Assembly: GCA_017647225.1 (NCBI GenBank)
Contig: JAGCLA010000006.1
Span: 1-64,000, forward strand
DNA length: 64,000 nt
Source of the DNA: Bacteroidaceae bacterium
GTDB taxonomy: Bacteria > Bacteroidota > Bacteroidia > Bacteroidales > Bacteroidaceae
Direction of reading: 5' to 3'
Below are positions 54,153 through 64,000 of this stretch, piece by piece. Position numbers and translations under genes: made by a program. Numbering within the stretch: position 1 is the first letter of the stretch; every line of letters begins with the position of its first letter. The notes beneath the pieces were generated by a model, which was not told where the DNA came from, ran no database searches, and saw only the letters and a list, made by a program, of their open reading frames with translations.

Positions 54153-56729
54153 TTATAAGCCTAATTTGCCGAGTCTCATAACTATAGATGTTTGACTTCT
54201 TCCCATTTTTGTTGCAATGTATTTTATACTTTTGCCATTCTTGTATAAATCCAATAAGAAATAATCTTCACCTTTCGTCCACTTTTTATTGGCATTAGGA
54301 TGCTTAATAAAACTTCTTTCAGAAATCTTTTCGGGATGTAAGAATTCGTCAACAAAAATAGATGGGAAACGTTTGTCATATAGTACGAATGTCTTTTTCT
54401 TAGCTCTTGTTATTGCAACATAAAAAAGTCTTCGTTCTTCTCCATATGGGAATTGGTCGCTTTGAGTCAATACATAATTAAGAACGGGGTCATCATTAAC
54501 AAGAGAGGGGAATCCATAAGTGTCTTTGTTGCATTGTAAGAGTATGACAAAATCCGCTTCAAGACCTTTTGATTTATGAACAGTTAGAAATTCAATTTTT
54601 CGTCCTTCAATTATATAGTAAAATTTATTTCCCTCTTTTATAGCCTGGAACATATAAGAGAGATAATAATCATCAAAAGAATAACGTCCTAACAAAAATA
54701 TTGATTTATCTAATGGAATAGAATTAATAAGTTCTCTTATAGTATTGCAATAATCATTTCTGTCATAAGAACAGAATTCTAAATCTGTTTTTATTGTAGA
54801 ATTGAACGGACGTATGTTTTTTTGTATTTGTGATTTATTGCGTTGAATAAAACTAGATGACATCGAGACTAAGGGCTCACCAAAGCGATATGTCGTTTCT
54901 ATTTTGTTTATTTCTGTTGCACCAAAGTATTCGGGGAATTGATTAAATAGAGCCATATCGCTTCCAGAAAAACGATATATAGATTGCCAATCATCGCCAA
55001 CACAATACAACTTTGCTGGGGGATTTCCTTTTCGTAACACTTTCAAGAAATTATAGCGATCAATTGATATATCTTGAAATTCGTCAACGATTATATAATC
55101 ATACTCTACGCAGGGTGATGTTTGACAAATATTTGTTGCTTCAAGTATCGCGTCTGTAAAATCTATTTGGTTACTATCTTTCAATACGTTTATGTAGTTT
55201 TCATATACAGGCTGAAATATATTCTTAATGATAAAAAAACTTCTTTCATCATTAGCATTTCTTGTTTGGTTGAGAATTTCTTTAACGGATTTACAACTTG
55301 ATTTTATTAATGTTACGAAAGTAGCAACGAGTCGTATAAACGCCTTCTCTTGTTTGCTACCTTTGGGTAAAATCAAATTGTATAACTCTGTATCATTTTT
55401 CTCTTGAATTGGTACACCTGCATCACTCAATAGTTTTTTGAGTTTATCCATAATGTCTGAATAATGAAAATCAGCACTTGATGTCACTAATAATTGTGTA
55501 CCAAATTTTTTATGAGCCGCTTTTTTCCAAGTTATTCCATCATTGTATTTTTTATTTGCTTCTTCGTATGTGATATTTTTATCTTTCGCAAACCAAGAAG
55601 GAACAAGGCTATGTTCATCAATACCGAAATGTTCTAAATAGATACGTTTGGTGACTCCGCCTTGTTCAAAGTATATAGAGAAATCAGGACGATATTGCGA
55701 GTGCGTCTCATCAGCTAACTTATACTCGTATGGTTCTTCATATCTGAATTTTACTCCAAGTGATGATAATACAAAACATATTTTTTGTTCTTGTTCACTT
55801 TTTACATATATAGTTTTACCATCCATGTCTGGGAACATCGCTTTTAACTGCATGTTCTTTTGCTCAGCTAATTGTTCACGCCTTTTATTTTTGCGTTTTT
55901 CCCAATCGGCTTCATTTGTTTGGTAATCAATAAAGTATTCTACAACGCTTTTCTTAAAAGAGGATTTTTCTAATAGCTTGTGGTAAATATCTACAAACAA
56001 AGAATCTGTGTTGTCGCAAATAGTTGGTTTTGTACCAGTTGCCTTTCCAATAATATCAATAGCCAACTTGTGAAAGGTGTAACCTTTCAGCCCTTTTGTA
56101 TCCATTCTTTCAGTAAGTTCTGCCGCGGCTTTATTAGTATAACTGATAAGCAGTATTTTTTCAGGATCTATTTTCTTTATTTCTGTTAGATATTTAACTT
56201 TTCCGATAATTGAGGAAGTTTTTCCACTACCAGCACTACTAACAACTAAACAATTTTCCTCTTCTGAAATAATGGAACGTCTTTGTTGTTTATCCAAAGG
56301 ATATTCTAAACAATTGTCGAAAAAATCTTTGTATGTATTAAGTAAGAAGTTTATAACATCTTCATTATGTTTTTTGACAAACTTATTGATGTTTTTAAAC
56401 TCATTAATAAATGCTATAATACTTTTATTTGGTGTAATCTTAAAAAAGGTAAGCTTTTTGACTAGTTGATATGCTTCTTGAAAATACAGACTGTAATGAT
56501 TGGAAAAATCCTTTTCATCTGTTGTTGATATTATCTCACCGTAAAAACTGTTGTTTAGGTCTGTGTAAATATCAATAAATGCGTTTTTTCCATGTTTGGA
56601 CAATTCACTATAAGTAGGTATGCGAAAAAGTTTTTCAGCTAGTCTTTTGGACATTTTTTTTAGATTCGTCCTTATTGAAATAACTAGAACGACAATGAAA
56701 ATACCTACTATAATAAATAATAACAGCAT
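54153..56729 (-). CDS. Membrane-anchored UvrD-like helicase with nuclease-like insertion and C-terminal HTH
   Basis: 858 residues, visibly more AT-rich than its neighbours. Residues 2-19 form one hydrophobic segment, so the protein is probably membrane-tethered. SF1 core: Walker A VSSAGSGKT (163-171), motif Ia ISYTNKAAAELTER, Walker B VDEFQD (about 550), GDDWQSIYRFSGSD, FLTVHKSKGLEADFVIL and YVAITRAKKKTFV. Between motifs Ia and II, about 310-415, an insertion reads SEQEQKICFVL, YRPDF (346-350), YLEHFG (364-369): a PD-(D/E)xK-like pattern, though with His after the Glu instead of xK. The last 45 residues (KWTKGEDYFLLDLYKNGKSIKYIATKMGRSQTSIVMRLGKLGL) look like a Myb/SANT-type HTH. It starts 32 bases after the end of sprA. 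Role unknown; DNA repair or phage defence are possible. Confidence 0.78.
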   Translation of the reverse strand: MLLLFIIVGIFIVVLVISIRTNLKKMSKRLAEKLFRIPTYSELSKHGKNAFIDIYTDLNNSFYGEIISTTDEKDFSNHYSLYFQEAYQLVKKLTFFKITPNKSIIAFINEFKNINKFVKKHNEDVINFLLNTYKDFFDNCLEYPLDKQQRRSIISEEENCLVVSSAGSGKTSSIIGKVKYLTEIKKIDPEKILLISYTNKAAAELTERMDTKGLKGYTFHKLAIDIIGKATGTKPTICDNTDSLFVDIYHKLLEKSSFKKSVVEYFIDYQTNEADWEKRKNKRREQLAEQKNMQLKAMFPDMDGKTIYVKSEQEQKICFVLSSLGVKFRYEEPYEYKLADETHSQYRPDFSIYFEQGGVTKRIYLEHFGIDEHSLVPSWFAKDKNITYEEANKKYNDGITWKKAAHKKFGTQLLVTSSADFHYSDIMDKLKKLLSDAGVPIQEKNDTELYNLILPKGSKQEKAFIRLVATFVTLIKSSCKSVKEILNQTRNANDERSFFIIKNIFQPVYENYINVLKDSNQIDFTDAILEATNICQTSPCVEYDYIIVDEFQDISIDRYNFLKVLRKGNPPAKLYCVGDDWQSIYRFSGSDMALFNQFPEYFGATEINKIETTYRFGEPLVSMSSSFIQRNKSQIQKNIRPFNSTIKTDLEFCSYDRNDYCNTIRELINSIPLDKSIFLLGRYSFDDYYLSYMFQAIKEGNKFYYIIEGRKIEFLTVHKSKGLEADFVILLQCNKDTYGFPSLVNDDPVLNYVLTQSDQFPYGEERRLFYVAITRAKKKTFVLYDKRFPSIFVDEFLHPEKISERSFIKHPNANKKWTKGEDYFLLDLYKNGKSIKYIATKMGRSQTSIVMRLGKLGL

Positions 56730-56760
56730 ATTAGCACTTATATAATGTCATTTTTCTTAT

Positions 56761-59700
56761 TTATCTTGCCAACGAGAACTTCATGCTTATACCAAAGTCG
56801 GTTGTAGATGTCGGGTACGATGTCGTTGAAATAAGCGGTATAGTTTTCTGTCTGTCGAAATAGAGGCTGAATGTCAACATCTTGCTGTAAGCATAGTCTG
56901 CCGTTACCGAGTAGTTGAACGACTTGTTTCCGCTGGTCGCCTGTGTTGTTCCCTTGTCTATGCTACGACATACCGATGAACTGTTCTTGAACGAGAAGTC
57001 CGCGCGTATGTTAATATCGTTGCCCTGGCTCTTCTTGGAATCTTTGCTTGCTTTCTTGCCATTGCCGAATAGCTTCAGGTTGACAATTTTATAACCAACG
57101 TTGAAAGCAATCTCCTCGGAACTTGTCTCCACAAGCTGAATGGCTGTAACACTCATGTTCAGCGTTCTTGACTTTATGAATTTTCCGCCGAGTGTGAGGT
57201 TGAAGTTGGTTGTTACATCAAGTCCTATAAGTGGCGAGAAACTTTCGTTTATCGACACTGCGCCTACATTGTATCGTCCGCTGGGGACAGGCATGCCTGT
57301 TGCCGTGTTGTTTACAAAGCCTATACCCTTTGAGTATTCCATATATGTGGCGTATGTGCTGTATGAGCCAACTGCATATACGCTCTTGTAGCCGTGCTCA
57401 ATGTTTACGCTCTTGAAGTACTTCTTAAGGAATTCCAATTTTGACAATCCTGAGTACCTTATCTTCCAGTTAGGCAACAGACGGAACATCTGCGGGAATA
57501 TGCCGTTGCCTTTAATGCCGGTATATGTGTCAAGGAATGCCGGTATCATGACGTCGGCTGAATATCTGTTTACTCCACCGTTGGCTGCGTCGTATGTCTC
57601 GCCGGCAAGTGAGCTCGAAACAGGGTATTTGCTTCCCTCGTATAGCTTCTCGGTCTTTTGACGGTATATCTCAATGTTGTTTACAAAGTTTTCATAAACG
57701 GCCGACTTGTAACCGTTGGCTGCATTGCCACCACCGAAAGAGTTTCCTATGGTAATGGTTGTCATTGTCAGTCCGCCTGACTCGTTGAACGGCATGCCGT
57801 CATACATGAACTGTATGCTCTTGCTGTTGTTGCGTGTCCAGCTTGCGTTCAGGTCAATCTTGAAATCCTTCATGGGCTCAAGAGTAACCTTTACCTGCAG
57901 GTCTTCGGCTGCTGTTGACGATGCCTGTGATGCAATGCTGTCACTGCGTAACAGCCAGTTGTTGTTATGCGCTTTGTCAAGGAAACTGTCGTCGGTCATA
58001 CCAAAGGCAAAATCAAGGCCCGGTGCAAAAACGCCGCCGGTCTTTCTCTGTCCGAATATGTCGCCTGTGCTTGGGAGGAATCCCGGCAAGTTCATTGCGT
58101 AGGCATTGGTATAGTTCACCGAAACATTGCGTACAAGCATCAAGGCGCGTACAGGGTACTGCATGGCCTTAGCAAACTTGCTCAGCTCGCCGCTCTTTTC
58201 AGCCTTTGGCAGAATGGTTACCTTTACGTTAATGCTGTCCTTATTCTTTACAAGAATTTTGTTTTCATCAAGAATTTTGTATTTCAGCCTGTAGTTCTCG
58301 CCGTTTTTCGTGCGTGCCGTTATCTCGACATTCTTGTTCTTCAGGTTGTGCGCAATGGTTACGGTAGTGTCTTCGCGTATTGTAATCTCCTTTACAAAGG
58401 GCTTAATTTTCTTTGGCTTTGGCTTGCGTGCCGTCTTTTTGCTCTTGCTGCTTGAGAATCGTTTGTTTGTATCCTCGAGATATGGTATGAGGTTATACAA
58501 CTTCTCGAAGTTCAACGTGGTCTTTAGTGATACGTTGCGCTTGTTTGCGATGTTGTTGCCGAGGTTTATACCCGCCATGCTGTTTCCTCTCAACCAGTTG
58601 TATGTCGCAGAATAGCTCGCATCGGCCGTCAGCCATTCAAAAATAGGCAGTTTGTTAAGTGGCAGAGTGTATGACGCACTGAAATTCTGCTGGTAGCCGA
58701 GTGGGGTACCGAACTCTTTCAGGCTATGCTTTACCGAATCCTTCCACATTACATAATCACTTGGGTATAACGCTTTGTTTACCGGCACGAATGGTTCTGA
58801 CACCTCGGCATTTGTTCCGGTGTTTATGCTCATCTTCAGGTTGGTTGTAGGGTCCCACTTGAGCGACATTGAACGGTTCCAGTAGAATTGCTGTGAGAAG
58901 GTGATTGGTATCTCTCCATTACCAGCCATGGCATCGAGGTCGCGTCGTTGTATCTCGTGGTAGTTACGTGTCATGTCGGTATTCATCGCAAGCGACTGTG
59001 GCAACGGGTTTATGCCCCAGTCTTTCAATATCTTAACCCATTTCGACTTGCTGGAAATCTTGTCAAAAGGTTTGATGGTTTTTATAGGACTTGAATAATT
59101 GTATGACAACGATGCTTTCCAGTTAAGCCTGTTTTCCCAGCTTATGGTGCTTCCGCTGTTATCGGTGCTTGCACGCGAATAGCTGAAGCTGATATTGGCA
59201 GGGTCGTAAGGCATTGGTGTCTTGCTGCTTATGTTTATCTTCGCATTGCTTATGCTGAAGTTTCGGCTTATTGAATGTACCTCGGCAATGTTCTTTAGCG
59301 AATCCCTGCTCTCACCATCATATGAGTCGAGCATCTCCTTGAATGAGAGGTCGGTATCGAACGGACTGTAAAGAGGTGATGTAATCTCTTCCGAGAATGA
59401 ATAGTATGTCGGTATCGACACCTTGAACGACTCGGGTAGCAGACGGCCTACATTCATTGTTCCTGTCACTGAATACTTGTAGTGGTTGTCGGTACTGCGT
59501 GCCGACAATTTCTCTTCAAGGCCACCGAATCCGGCTGTTTCAACCTTACCTTGTGCTGCCAATGTCGCTATATCCGACAGTTTGATGTTCAGGTTTCCTT
59601 GTGCCGCCCAACCGCTCTTGTTGCTGAAACCGAGAAGACGCATCTCGTTAACCCATACTATTGCCGACTTGTTGCTTGCGCTGTTGTTGCGCACACCAAT

Positions 59701-62700
59701 CATAAGCACCTTAATCTGTCCGAGTGACGGGCTGCCGACAATGCTTATTCTGTTCTTTGGTGTCTCCTCGTCATATTCGCTGTATATGGTAGTGTTTGTT
59801 ACACCCTCGGCATTGCTGTTGCGCAGGGTGTTACGTCTTGTCTTGACATCGGTCAGCTTGTCCAGCGGAATGTCAATCATATTCTCCTGTGGCCATACAG
59901 TTGTTGCCGCAGCGGTGCTGTTGCCGTCGTATGAGCCGTGAGGAGTAAGTGTCAGAGGAATCTCATATTCATAGTAGTTGCTCTTGTAGTCGGAGCCGAG
60001 GCGTACGAACAGTGAAATATCGTTGTTCTCCAGTTGGGTTACATTACCCTCGAGTGCTTCGGCATGTACGTAAAGCTGCACTCGCTCATATTGACGTATG
60101 TCGAGGTTTGTCTTCTTATATACGGCACGTGACTCCTTGCTTCCGAGGTTATTGACGTTGAGCGCAAGTGCCTGCTCGTTGTCCTGGCGTAATTGTGGCT
60201 GGCTTGGGTCTATGATACGTGTTATTCCCGGTGGAAGTACATAGTTGACAGGTTGTCTGTCGCCATGCTCCTCAATGTTTGCAGCCGATGTCGTGAACTC
60301 TCCCGAAATTGTGGGAGATGTGTTGTTCTTCGATGCGATAGGCTGCTGGTAAGGACGCCATGTGCCACGTACGAGCTGCATTGTCGCAAAGCGCAATGTA
60401 ATAGGCTTTGCAAACGATGTCATATACATACGTATAAAACGTATCGATGTAAAGTCGCGTATTGAACCGACAACCTTTTCGTAATCCTCAATGGGGATAC
60501 GGAACTTGTACCAGTTTACGCTCTCGCTGTTGCCGTTGCGTAGCTTGGTGGTGACGACACGCTTGTCGGTGATATAGTTCTTGCCGACAACCATCTCTTC
60601 GGGACGCAGAGAAATTTTGTATTGGAAATAGTTCTCATATTCGTCCATAGTGAAATCCTGGTTCGTATCTTCTACGTCAGGTGTGGATTTTGCAGCACTG
60701 CTGTATGCTGCATCCGATGTGTATGGCGAGTTGCCCTCGGTGTTGTTGTAGAACTTGTATCGTTCGATGATGCTCTTCTGCACGGCGTCGTAATCGCCAC
60801 CACGATAGTAGTGGTAGTTATCTCCGGCTGGGTCTTTAGCAATGCTGTCATACACCTCTTGGTTTACACGTCCTTTCAGTGTTTCAAGGTAATTCTTGTA
60901 TGTCGGGAATTCGGCTTCTTCGGCACTGCTTAATCCGTTCAAGCCTGTATCCTGCTGGTCGCGGCTGCCACTGTTGTTGTCAAAGGCATATACAAGGCTG
61001 GCTGTTGTAGGAATACGTCCCCAATTGGTCTCTTCGTATTCGTATGTGTTGCCGGCTGCAGGTAAGCCGTTCTCGAAGAATTTCTTTCCGTCTTTAAGAA
61101 TATCTTCCGACACCTCACCGAGGTTGAAATACAGATCTCCACCCATTCCTGTCTGTTCGTAGATGAATGGGTCGAGCAACCAGAACTCGAGATACTGTAT
61201 GTTTGCGCTCTCGAAATCGGTTGTGGTCAGCTGACGTGTGATACCGCCCCAACGTCTTTCGGGGTTGTTCAGCTTACCGTTGAAGTCCATGTCGGTATCG
61301 AGGTTATACGGTCCACGTTCGTTGGGGTAGTAGGTGACATCGAACAACGAAAGTGACGACGACTCGCCGTAAGTCGATTCCTTGTTGGGGTATAGCTCAC
61401 GTTCATAAACCTCGCGTACATAGTGGTTCGACAGCTGGTCGAGGTCGCTCTTTATATGCGCAGGGGTCAATGATGAACTGCGACGTGTGAAGAGCGGGTC
61501 GATAGTGTACCAGCTGATACGTGCGCGGTCATATCCTGTGCGTATATCATTAATAAGGTTATAATTCGGCATGCCTGTCGGTATTGATGACAGCATCCAT
61601 TGTGACGGCGACTTTAGGTCAATGCCGTTTTCTGTGCTTTCAAAGTCATCGATGTAAGAGGCTTCGCTCTGCACATGCTTTGACGTTCCCGCTTCAAGGC
61701 GTGCAAATTCGGCTGTCAGGCTTATCGATGACGGCTCGGTACAACTTATCAGCGGTAGCTTGTCAATCATGTTTGTCAGCCATTGGCTCTGTTTCTTCCA
61801 CGAAAGGTTGAAACCCCACAGGAAGTTCTGCAAAGGCTCTGCACCCATGTCAACCTTTGATGTCAAAGGCTTCTCGGTAAGCGACATGAGCGTACCGCCG
61901 AACTTGAAATCGTTGGAGAAATCGTATTTCCAGTTCAAACCGAGTACGGTTTTGCGTTGCATGTTGTAGAGTGTATTGCTCTCCAATGATACCTGCACGT
62001 CTGTTCCTGCATCTATGATGCTCTGGTTCAGAATGGTTACCGTTCCCGACGAATAATCGACCTGATAGTCGCTATTCTCGGTCAATGTGACTCCACCGGC
62101 TGTTACAACGACTGAACCTTTTGGAATGTTGGTGGAACCGGTCTGTATCACGTTTGCCGAAGAACCTGTATATTCACCTATAAGGTAGAACTTGTCCTTT
62201 TCGGCAATCTGTTTGGCCTGTGTCTTTGTTGAATCATACAGCTCGTTGAAAACATACTTCTCGGCTATGGCATTGTTGTTGATTTTTCCTTCGAGGAAAC
62301 TGCCGAAAGGCTCTACCGAAGGGAAGAAAATTCTACCTGACGCAGCATCGATAGTATATCCTTGAATGAAGTCGAATATGCCGTTGGGGTTCTCCTTGCT
62401 GTTGTTGCTGTCAAGACGGTCAAGATTCAACAATTGCAGGAGCGGTGTGCTCTTTAGTCCCTCTTCCGGAATGTATGTGATGTTTGTTCCCAAGCTGTCG
62501 CTGGCATAATATACGTCGAGCTTAAACTCTTCACTTTTAAGGTTGCGTGTCTCCAAAGAATAGACGTTCTTCATCATAAGGTCCCAGCATCCGTTCTTTG
62601 GCGAGCAGGCGTTGGGCTTCAACAACTTTACAAACAGGGTCGAAGTTGACTCATTGACATCGTTCGAGAATTCACCGACCTGATATGTCTGTCCTCCGTA

Positions 62701-64000
62701 TGTGAATTCATAGGCAACGGCAAGAACTTCGTCAGCCCTGAGGGCGGTTTTCAGCGAGATGAAACCGAGTTCTCTGTTTAATGTATATTCGTTTGAAGAT
62801 AGTAGTCGTGCGTTTGAGAGTTTTTCATAGTCGAGTCCGCCGTTCATGCCACTGATGTTGTTCATAACATTGTTTATCTGGTCGAAATCGCGTATGGCCG
62901 AATAGGTGCTTGCCATCTCGGGGTAGAGGTTGTTGGCATAGTTCGACGGCAGGCTGCTCTGGCTTTGTGCATACCAAAGGGTGTTGCTTATATGGTTGCT
63001 TTCTGCAATATCGGTAAAGGCTATGATATTGCGTGGGTTGCTGTAGTCGCTTGTCTTGTTTGTTACCCACACCTCGATGCGGTTGATGTTTATACCCGAC
63101 AGGATTGTAGGCAACTGCGACATAGCGCGGTCGTAGTTGTCACGGAAATAGTGTGCAAGGAAAAAGTGCTTGTTCTCGTCGTAGTTGGTAATCTCAATCT
63201 CGTATGTGGTAAGTTGCGCTCCGCCTTTTGAACTTACGACGTTGGTGTTTGATGTCTTTTGTGAAATTACGGTCTGCAACGATAATTTTCCGAATTGCAG
63301 GTCGGCTCTTACACCAAACAATGACGATGCACCTCTGATAAGTCCCGAGTTGGTCGGGAAAGAGATGTTTCCGGCCTCAAGCAACTTTATTATTTCGTCC
63401 TCTTTGCCCTCGTATTTGAGTCCTATCTTCTTTGCGTCATAGCTGAATGTGGCTTCGGTGTTATAGTTGAAGTCCATGCTCATCTTGTCGCCGACGCTGC
63501 CTCGCAGGTTGAGATTGATTTTCTCGTCGAAATCGAAACTGTTTGTACGGCGGCTGCGTGTCGGCAATGCCGGATTATCGATGGTCTGTATTGTATATCC
63601 TATCTTCAGCTCGGCATTACCCTGTGTCTTTATACGCACACCGCCCGGGCCGAAAATCTTCTCAGCCGGGCCAAGGTCAAAGTGCATGTCGGTAAAGTCG
63701 AACTTGTCTTTTTTGCTGGACTTTTCCCACTCCTCGTAATTCTTCTTCTTGAAGTAGCTTCTCATTGAGCTTCTTTCGTGCCATTTTGCATACTCCTCGG
63801 GCGACAACAGGACAGGTGCTCCAAGCAACGAGCCGTCTTTCAGACGTGTGGAAATTGTATATGTGCTGTCAAGGTCATTGTAAATGGTGTCGGTTACAAT
63901 GTTTTCCGGGTCTTCAAGGTCGAGAGAATGGTGCTGGTTCTCCTCAAAATTCAACGGTGCTGTCTCGGAAACTGGATAGCGGGCCTGTACCGAATCGTTT
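56761..64000 (-). CDS. sprA: SprA/Sov, outer membrane channel of type IX secretion (5' end missing)
   Basis: The frame is open through the right edge: before the first internal TTG (63954) it continues upstream with QARYPVSETAP, so the true start lies outside. About 2410 residues are visible. Family features are EKIFGPGGVRIKTQGNAELKIGY near the start, RGASSLFGVRADLQFGKLSLQTVISQK, repeated beta-strand barrel segments, and a C-terminus ending in DFGISMKFSLAR. SprA forms the giant 36-strand barrel through which T9SS cargo leaves the cell and is anchored or released. ruvA, often just upstream in Bacteroidota, would be outside the window. The GH85 and BspA-like proteins are candidate cargo. Confidence 0.97.
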   Translation of the reverse strand, partial: NDSVQARYPVSETAPLNFEENQHHSLDLEDPENIVTDTIYNDLDSTYTISTRLKDGSLLGAPVLLSPEEYAKWHERSSMRSYFKKKNYEEWEKSSKKDKFDFTDMHFDLGPAEKIFGPGGVRIKTQGNAELKIGYTIQTIDNPALPTRSRRTNSFDFDEKINLNLRGSVGDKMSMDFNYNTEATFSYDAKKIGLKYEGKEDEIIKLLEAGNISFPTNSGLIRGASSLFGVRADLQFGKLSLQTVISQKTSNTNVVSSKGGAQLTTYEIEITNYDENKHFFLAHYFRDNYDRAMSQLPTILSGININRIEVWVTNKTSDYSNPRNIIAFTDIAESNHISNTLWYAQSQSSLPSNYANNLYPEMASTYSAIRDFDQINNVMNNISGMNGGLDYEKLSNARLLSSNEYTLNRELGFISLKTALRADEVLAVAYEFTYGGQTYQVGEFSNDVNESTSTLFVKLLKPNACSPKNGCWDLMMKNVYSLETRNLKSEEFKLDVYYASDSLGTNITYIPEEGLKSTPLLQLLNLDRLDSNNSKENPNGIFDFIQGYTIDAASGRIFFPSVEPFGSFLEGKINNNAIAEKYVFNELYDSTKTQAKQIAEKDKFYLIGEYTGSSANVIQTGSTNIPKGSVVVTAGGVTLTENSDYQVDYSSGTVTILNQSIIDAGTDVQVSLESNTLYNMQRKTVLGLNWKYDFSNDFKFGGTLMSLTEKPLTSKVDMGAEPLQNFLWGFNLSWKKQSQWLTNMIDKLPLISCTEPSSISLTAEFARLEAGTSKHVQSEASYIDDFESTENGIDLKSPSQWMLSSIPTGMPNYNLINDIRTGYDRARISWYTIDPLFTRRSSSLTPAHIKSDLDQLSNHYVREVYERELYPNKESTYGESSSLSLFDVTYYPNERGPYNLDTDMDFNGKLNNPERRWGGITRQLTTTDFESANIQYLEFWLLDPFIYEQTGMGGDLYFNLGEVSEDILKDGKKFFENGLPAAGNTYEYEETNWGRIPTTASLVYAFDNNSGSRDQQDTGLNGLSSAEEAEFPTYKNYLETLKGRVNQEVYDSIAKDPAGDNYHYYRGGDYDAVQKSIIERYKFYNNTEGNSPYTSDAAYSSAAKSTPDVEDTNQDFTMDEYENYFQYKISLRPEEMVVGKNYITDKRVVTTKLRNGNSESVNWYKFRIPIEDYEKVVGSIRDFTSIRFIRMYMTSFAKPITLRFATMQLVRGTWRPYQQPIASKNNTSPTISGEFTTSAANIEEHGDRQPVNYVLPPGITRIIDPSQPQLRQDNEQALALNVNNLGSKESRAVYKKTNLDIRQYERVQLYVHAEALEGNVTQLENNDISLFVRLGSDYKSNYYEYEIPLTLTPHGSYDGNSTAAATTVWPQENMIDIPLDKLTDVKTRRNTLRNSNAEGVTNTTIYSEYDEETPKNRISIVGSPSLGQIKVLMIGVRNNSASNKSAIVWVNEMRLLGFSNKSGWAAQGNLNIKLSDIATLAAQGKVETAGFGGLEEKLSARSTDNHYKYSVTGTMNVGRLLPESFKVSIPTYYSFSEEITSPLYSPFDTDLSFKEMLDSYDGESRDSLKNIAEVHSISRNFSISNAKINISSKTPMPYDPANISFSYSRASTDNSGSTISWENRLNWKASLSYNYSSPIKTIKPFDKISSKSKWVKILKDWGINPLPQSLAMNTDMTRNYHEIQRRDLDAMAGNGEIPITFSQQFYWNRSMSLKWDPTTNLKMSINTGTNAEVSEPFVPVNKALYPSDYVMWKDSVKHSLKEFGTPLGYQQNFSASYTLPLNKLPIFEWLTADASYSATYNWLRGNSMAGINLGNNIANKRNVSLKTTLNFEKLYNLIPYLEDTNKRFSSSKSKKTARKPKPKKIKPFVKEITIREDTTVTIAHNLKNKNVEITARTKNGENYRLKYKILDENKILVKNKDSINVKVTILPKAEKSGELSKFAKAMQYPVRALMLVRNVSVNYTNAYAMNLPGFLPSTGDIFGQRKTGGVFAPGLDFAFGMTDDSFLDKAHNNNWLLRSDSIASQASSTAAEDLQVKVTLEPMKDFKIDLNASWTRNNSKSIQFMYDGMPFNESGGLTMTTITIGNSFGGGNAANGYKSAVYENFVNNIEIYRQKTEKLYEGSKYPVSSSLAGETYDAANGGVNRYSADVMIPAFLDTYTGIKGNGIFPQMFRLLPNWKIRYSGLSKLEFLKKYFKSVNIEHGYKSVYAVGSYSTYATYMEYSKGIGFVNNTATGMPVPSGRYNVGAVSINESFSPLIGLDVTTNFNLTLGGKFIKSRTLNMSVTAIQLVETSSEEIAFNVGYKIVNLKLFGNGKKASKDSKKSQGNDINIRADFSFKNSSSVCRSIDKGTTQATSGNKSFNYSVTADYAYSKMLTFSLYFDRQKTIPLISTTSYPTSTTDFGISMKFSLAR

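Noticed and set aside
53964-56729. Complete integrative element at tRNA-Arg
   Set aside because: No integrase and no second copy of the tRNA 3' end were seen; the AT-rich gene alone does not prove an island.
63952-63954. TTG at 63954 as the start of sprA
   Set aside because: The frame stays open with SprA-like sequence up to the window edge and no signal peptide follows the TTG; the gene is simply cut.

Overview
The window is a piece of a Bacteroidota chromosome, most likely order Bacteroidales and plausibly Prevotella/Paraprevotella-like. The evidence is a SusC/SusD pair, a fused-gamma KorA with KorB, the gene order DUF4271-hemD-rnpA-yidD-tatD, promoters of the TTTG-N19-TAnnTTTG type, and type IX secretion (T9SS): a SprA gene at the right edge and T9SS-type C-terminal domains on two secreted proteins. 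Lineage below order is inference only. Most of the window is ordinary core chromosome, and most genes lie on the minus strand.

Layout. 1-141: right end of an IS3-family insertion sequence, cut by the window edge. 180-4079: PlsC-like acyltransferase, then a plus-strand operon of a Gate-domain (nucleoside recognition) membrane protein, mtnN and luxS, which together form the S-adenosylhomocysteine detoxification / AI-2 branch, then tRNA-Gln(TTG). 4162-5663: a two-gene dTDP-3-amino-sugar cassette (fdtB-like/fdtA-like). 5714-13530: housekeeping block (tatD, yidD, rnpA, hemD, DUF4271, LOG-family, comM, a thioredoxin-fold lipoprotein without CXXC, typA). 13699-14595: rpsO followed by a 40-bp tandem repeat array. 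14596-25136: NhaC-type antiporter and a minimal N-glycan locus susC-susD-GH85, in which the endo-beta-N-acetylglucosaminidase carries a T9SS sorting domain. 25413-28274: korAB. 28383-36304: RND efflux operon (adaptor, pump, TolC) with an OMP_b-brl-type receptor as fourth gene. 36467-39985: efp, GT2, radC, DUF59 and lpxH-like genes on the plus strand. 40004-43799: a second TolC, CCA-adding/HD enzyme and an unknown lipoprotein. 43876-46118: pta-ackA acetate pathway. 46343-53813: BspA-like LRR protein, hisS, a YugP-like peptidase, fur-purA with overlapping ends, an AraC-HTH regulator with an AlkD-like repair protein, and a TPR protein. 53964-56729: tRNA-Arg(CCT) followed by a visibly AT-rich gene for a membrane-anchored UvrD-like helicase with an inserted nuclease-like segment and a C-terminal HTH. 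56761-64000: sprA, 5' end outside the window.

How parts connect. SprA is the outer-membrane T9SS channel, and the GH85 enzyme and the BspA-like protein look like its cargo; freed glycan would be taken up by the SusCD pair. Kor and pta-ackA are central energy metabolism of an anaerobe. The MTAN-LuxS operon recycles SAM by-products and would make AI-2; its first gene is a candidate exporter or importer for one of these products. The least conventional items are the helicase/nuclease/HTH gene beside tRNA-Arg, the inverted repeat abutting the luxS-operon promoter, the T9SS-sorted GH85, and the tandem repeats after rpsO.
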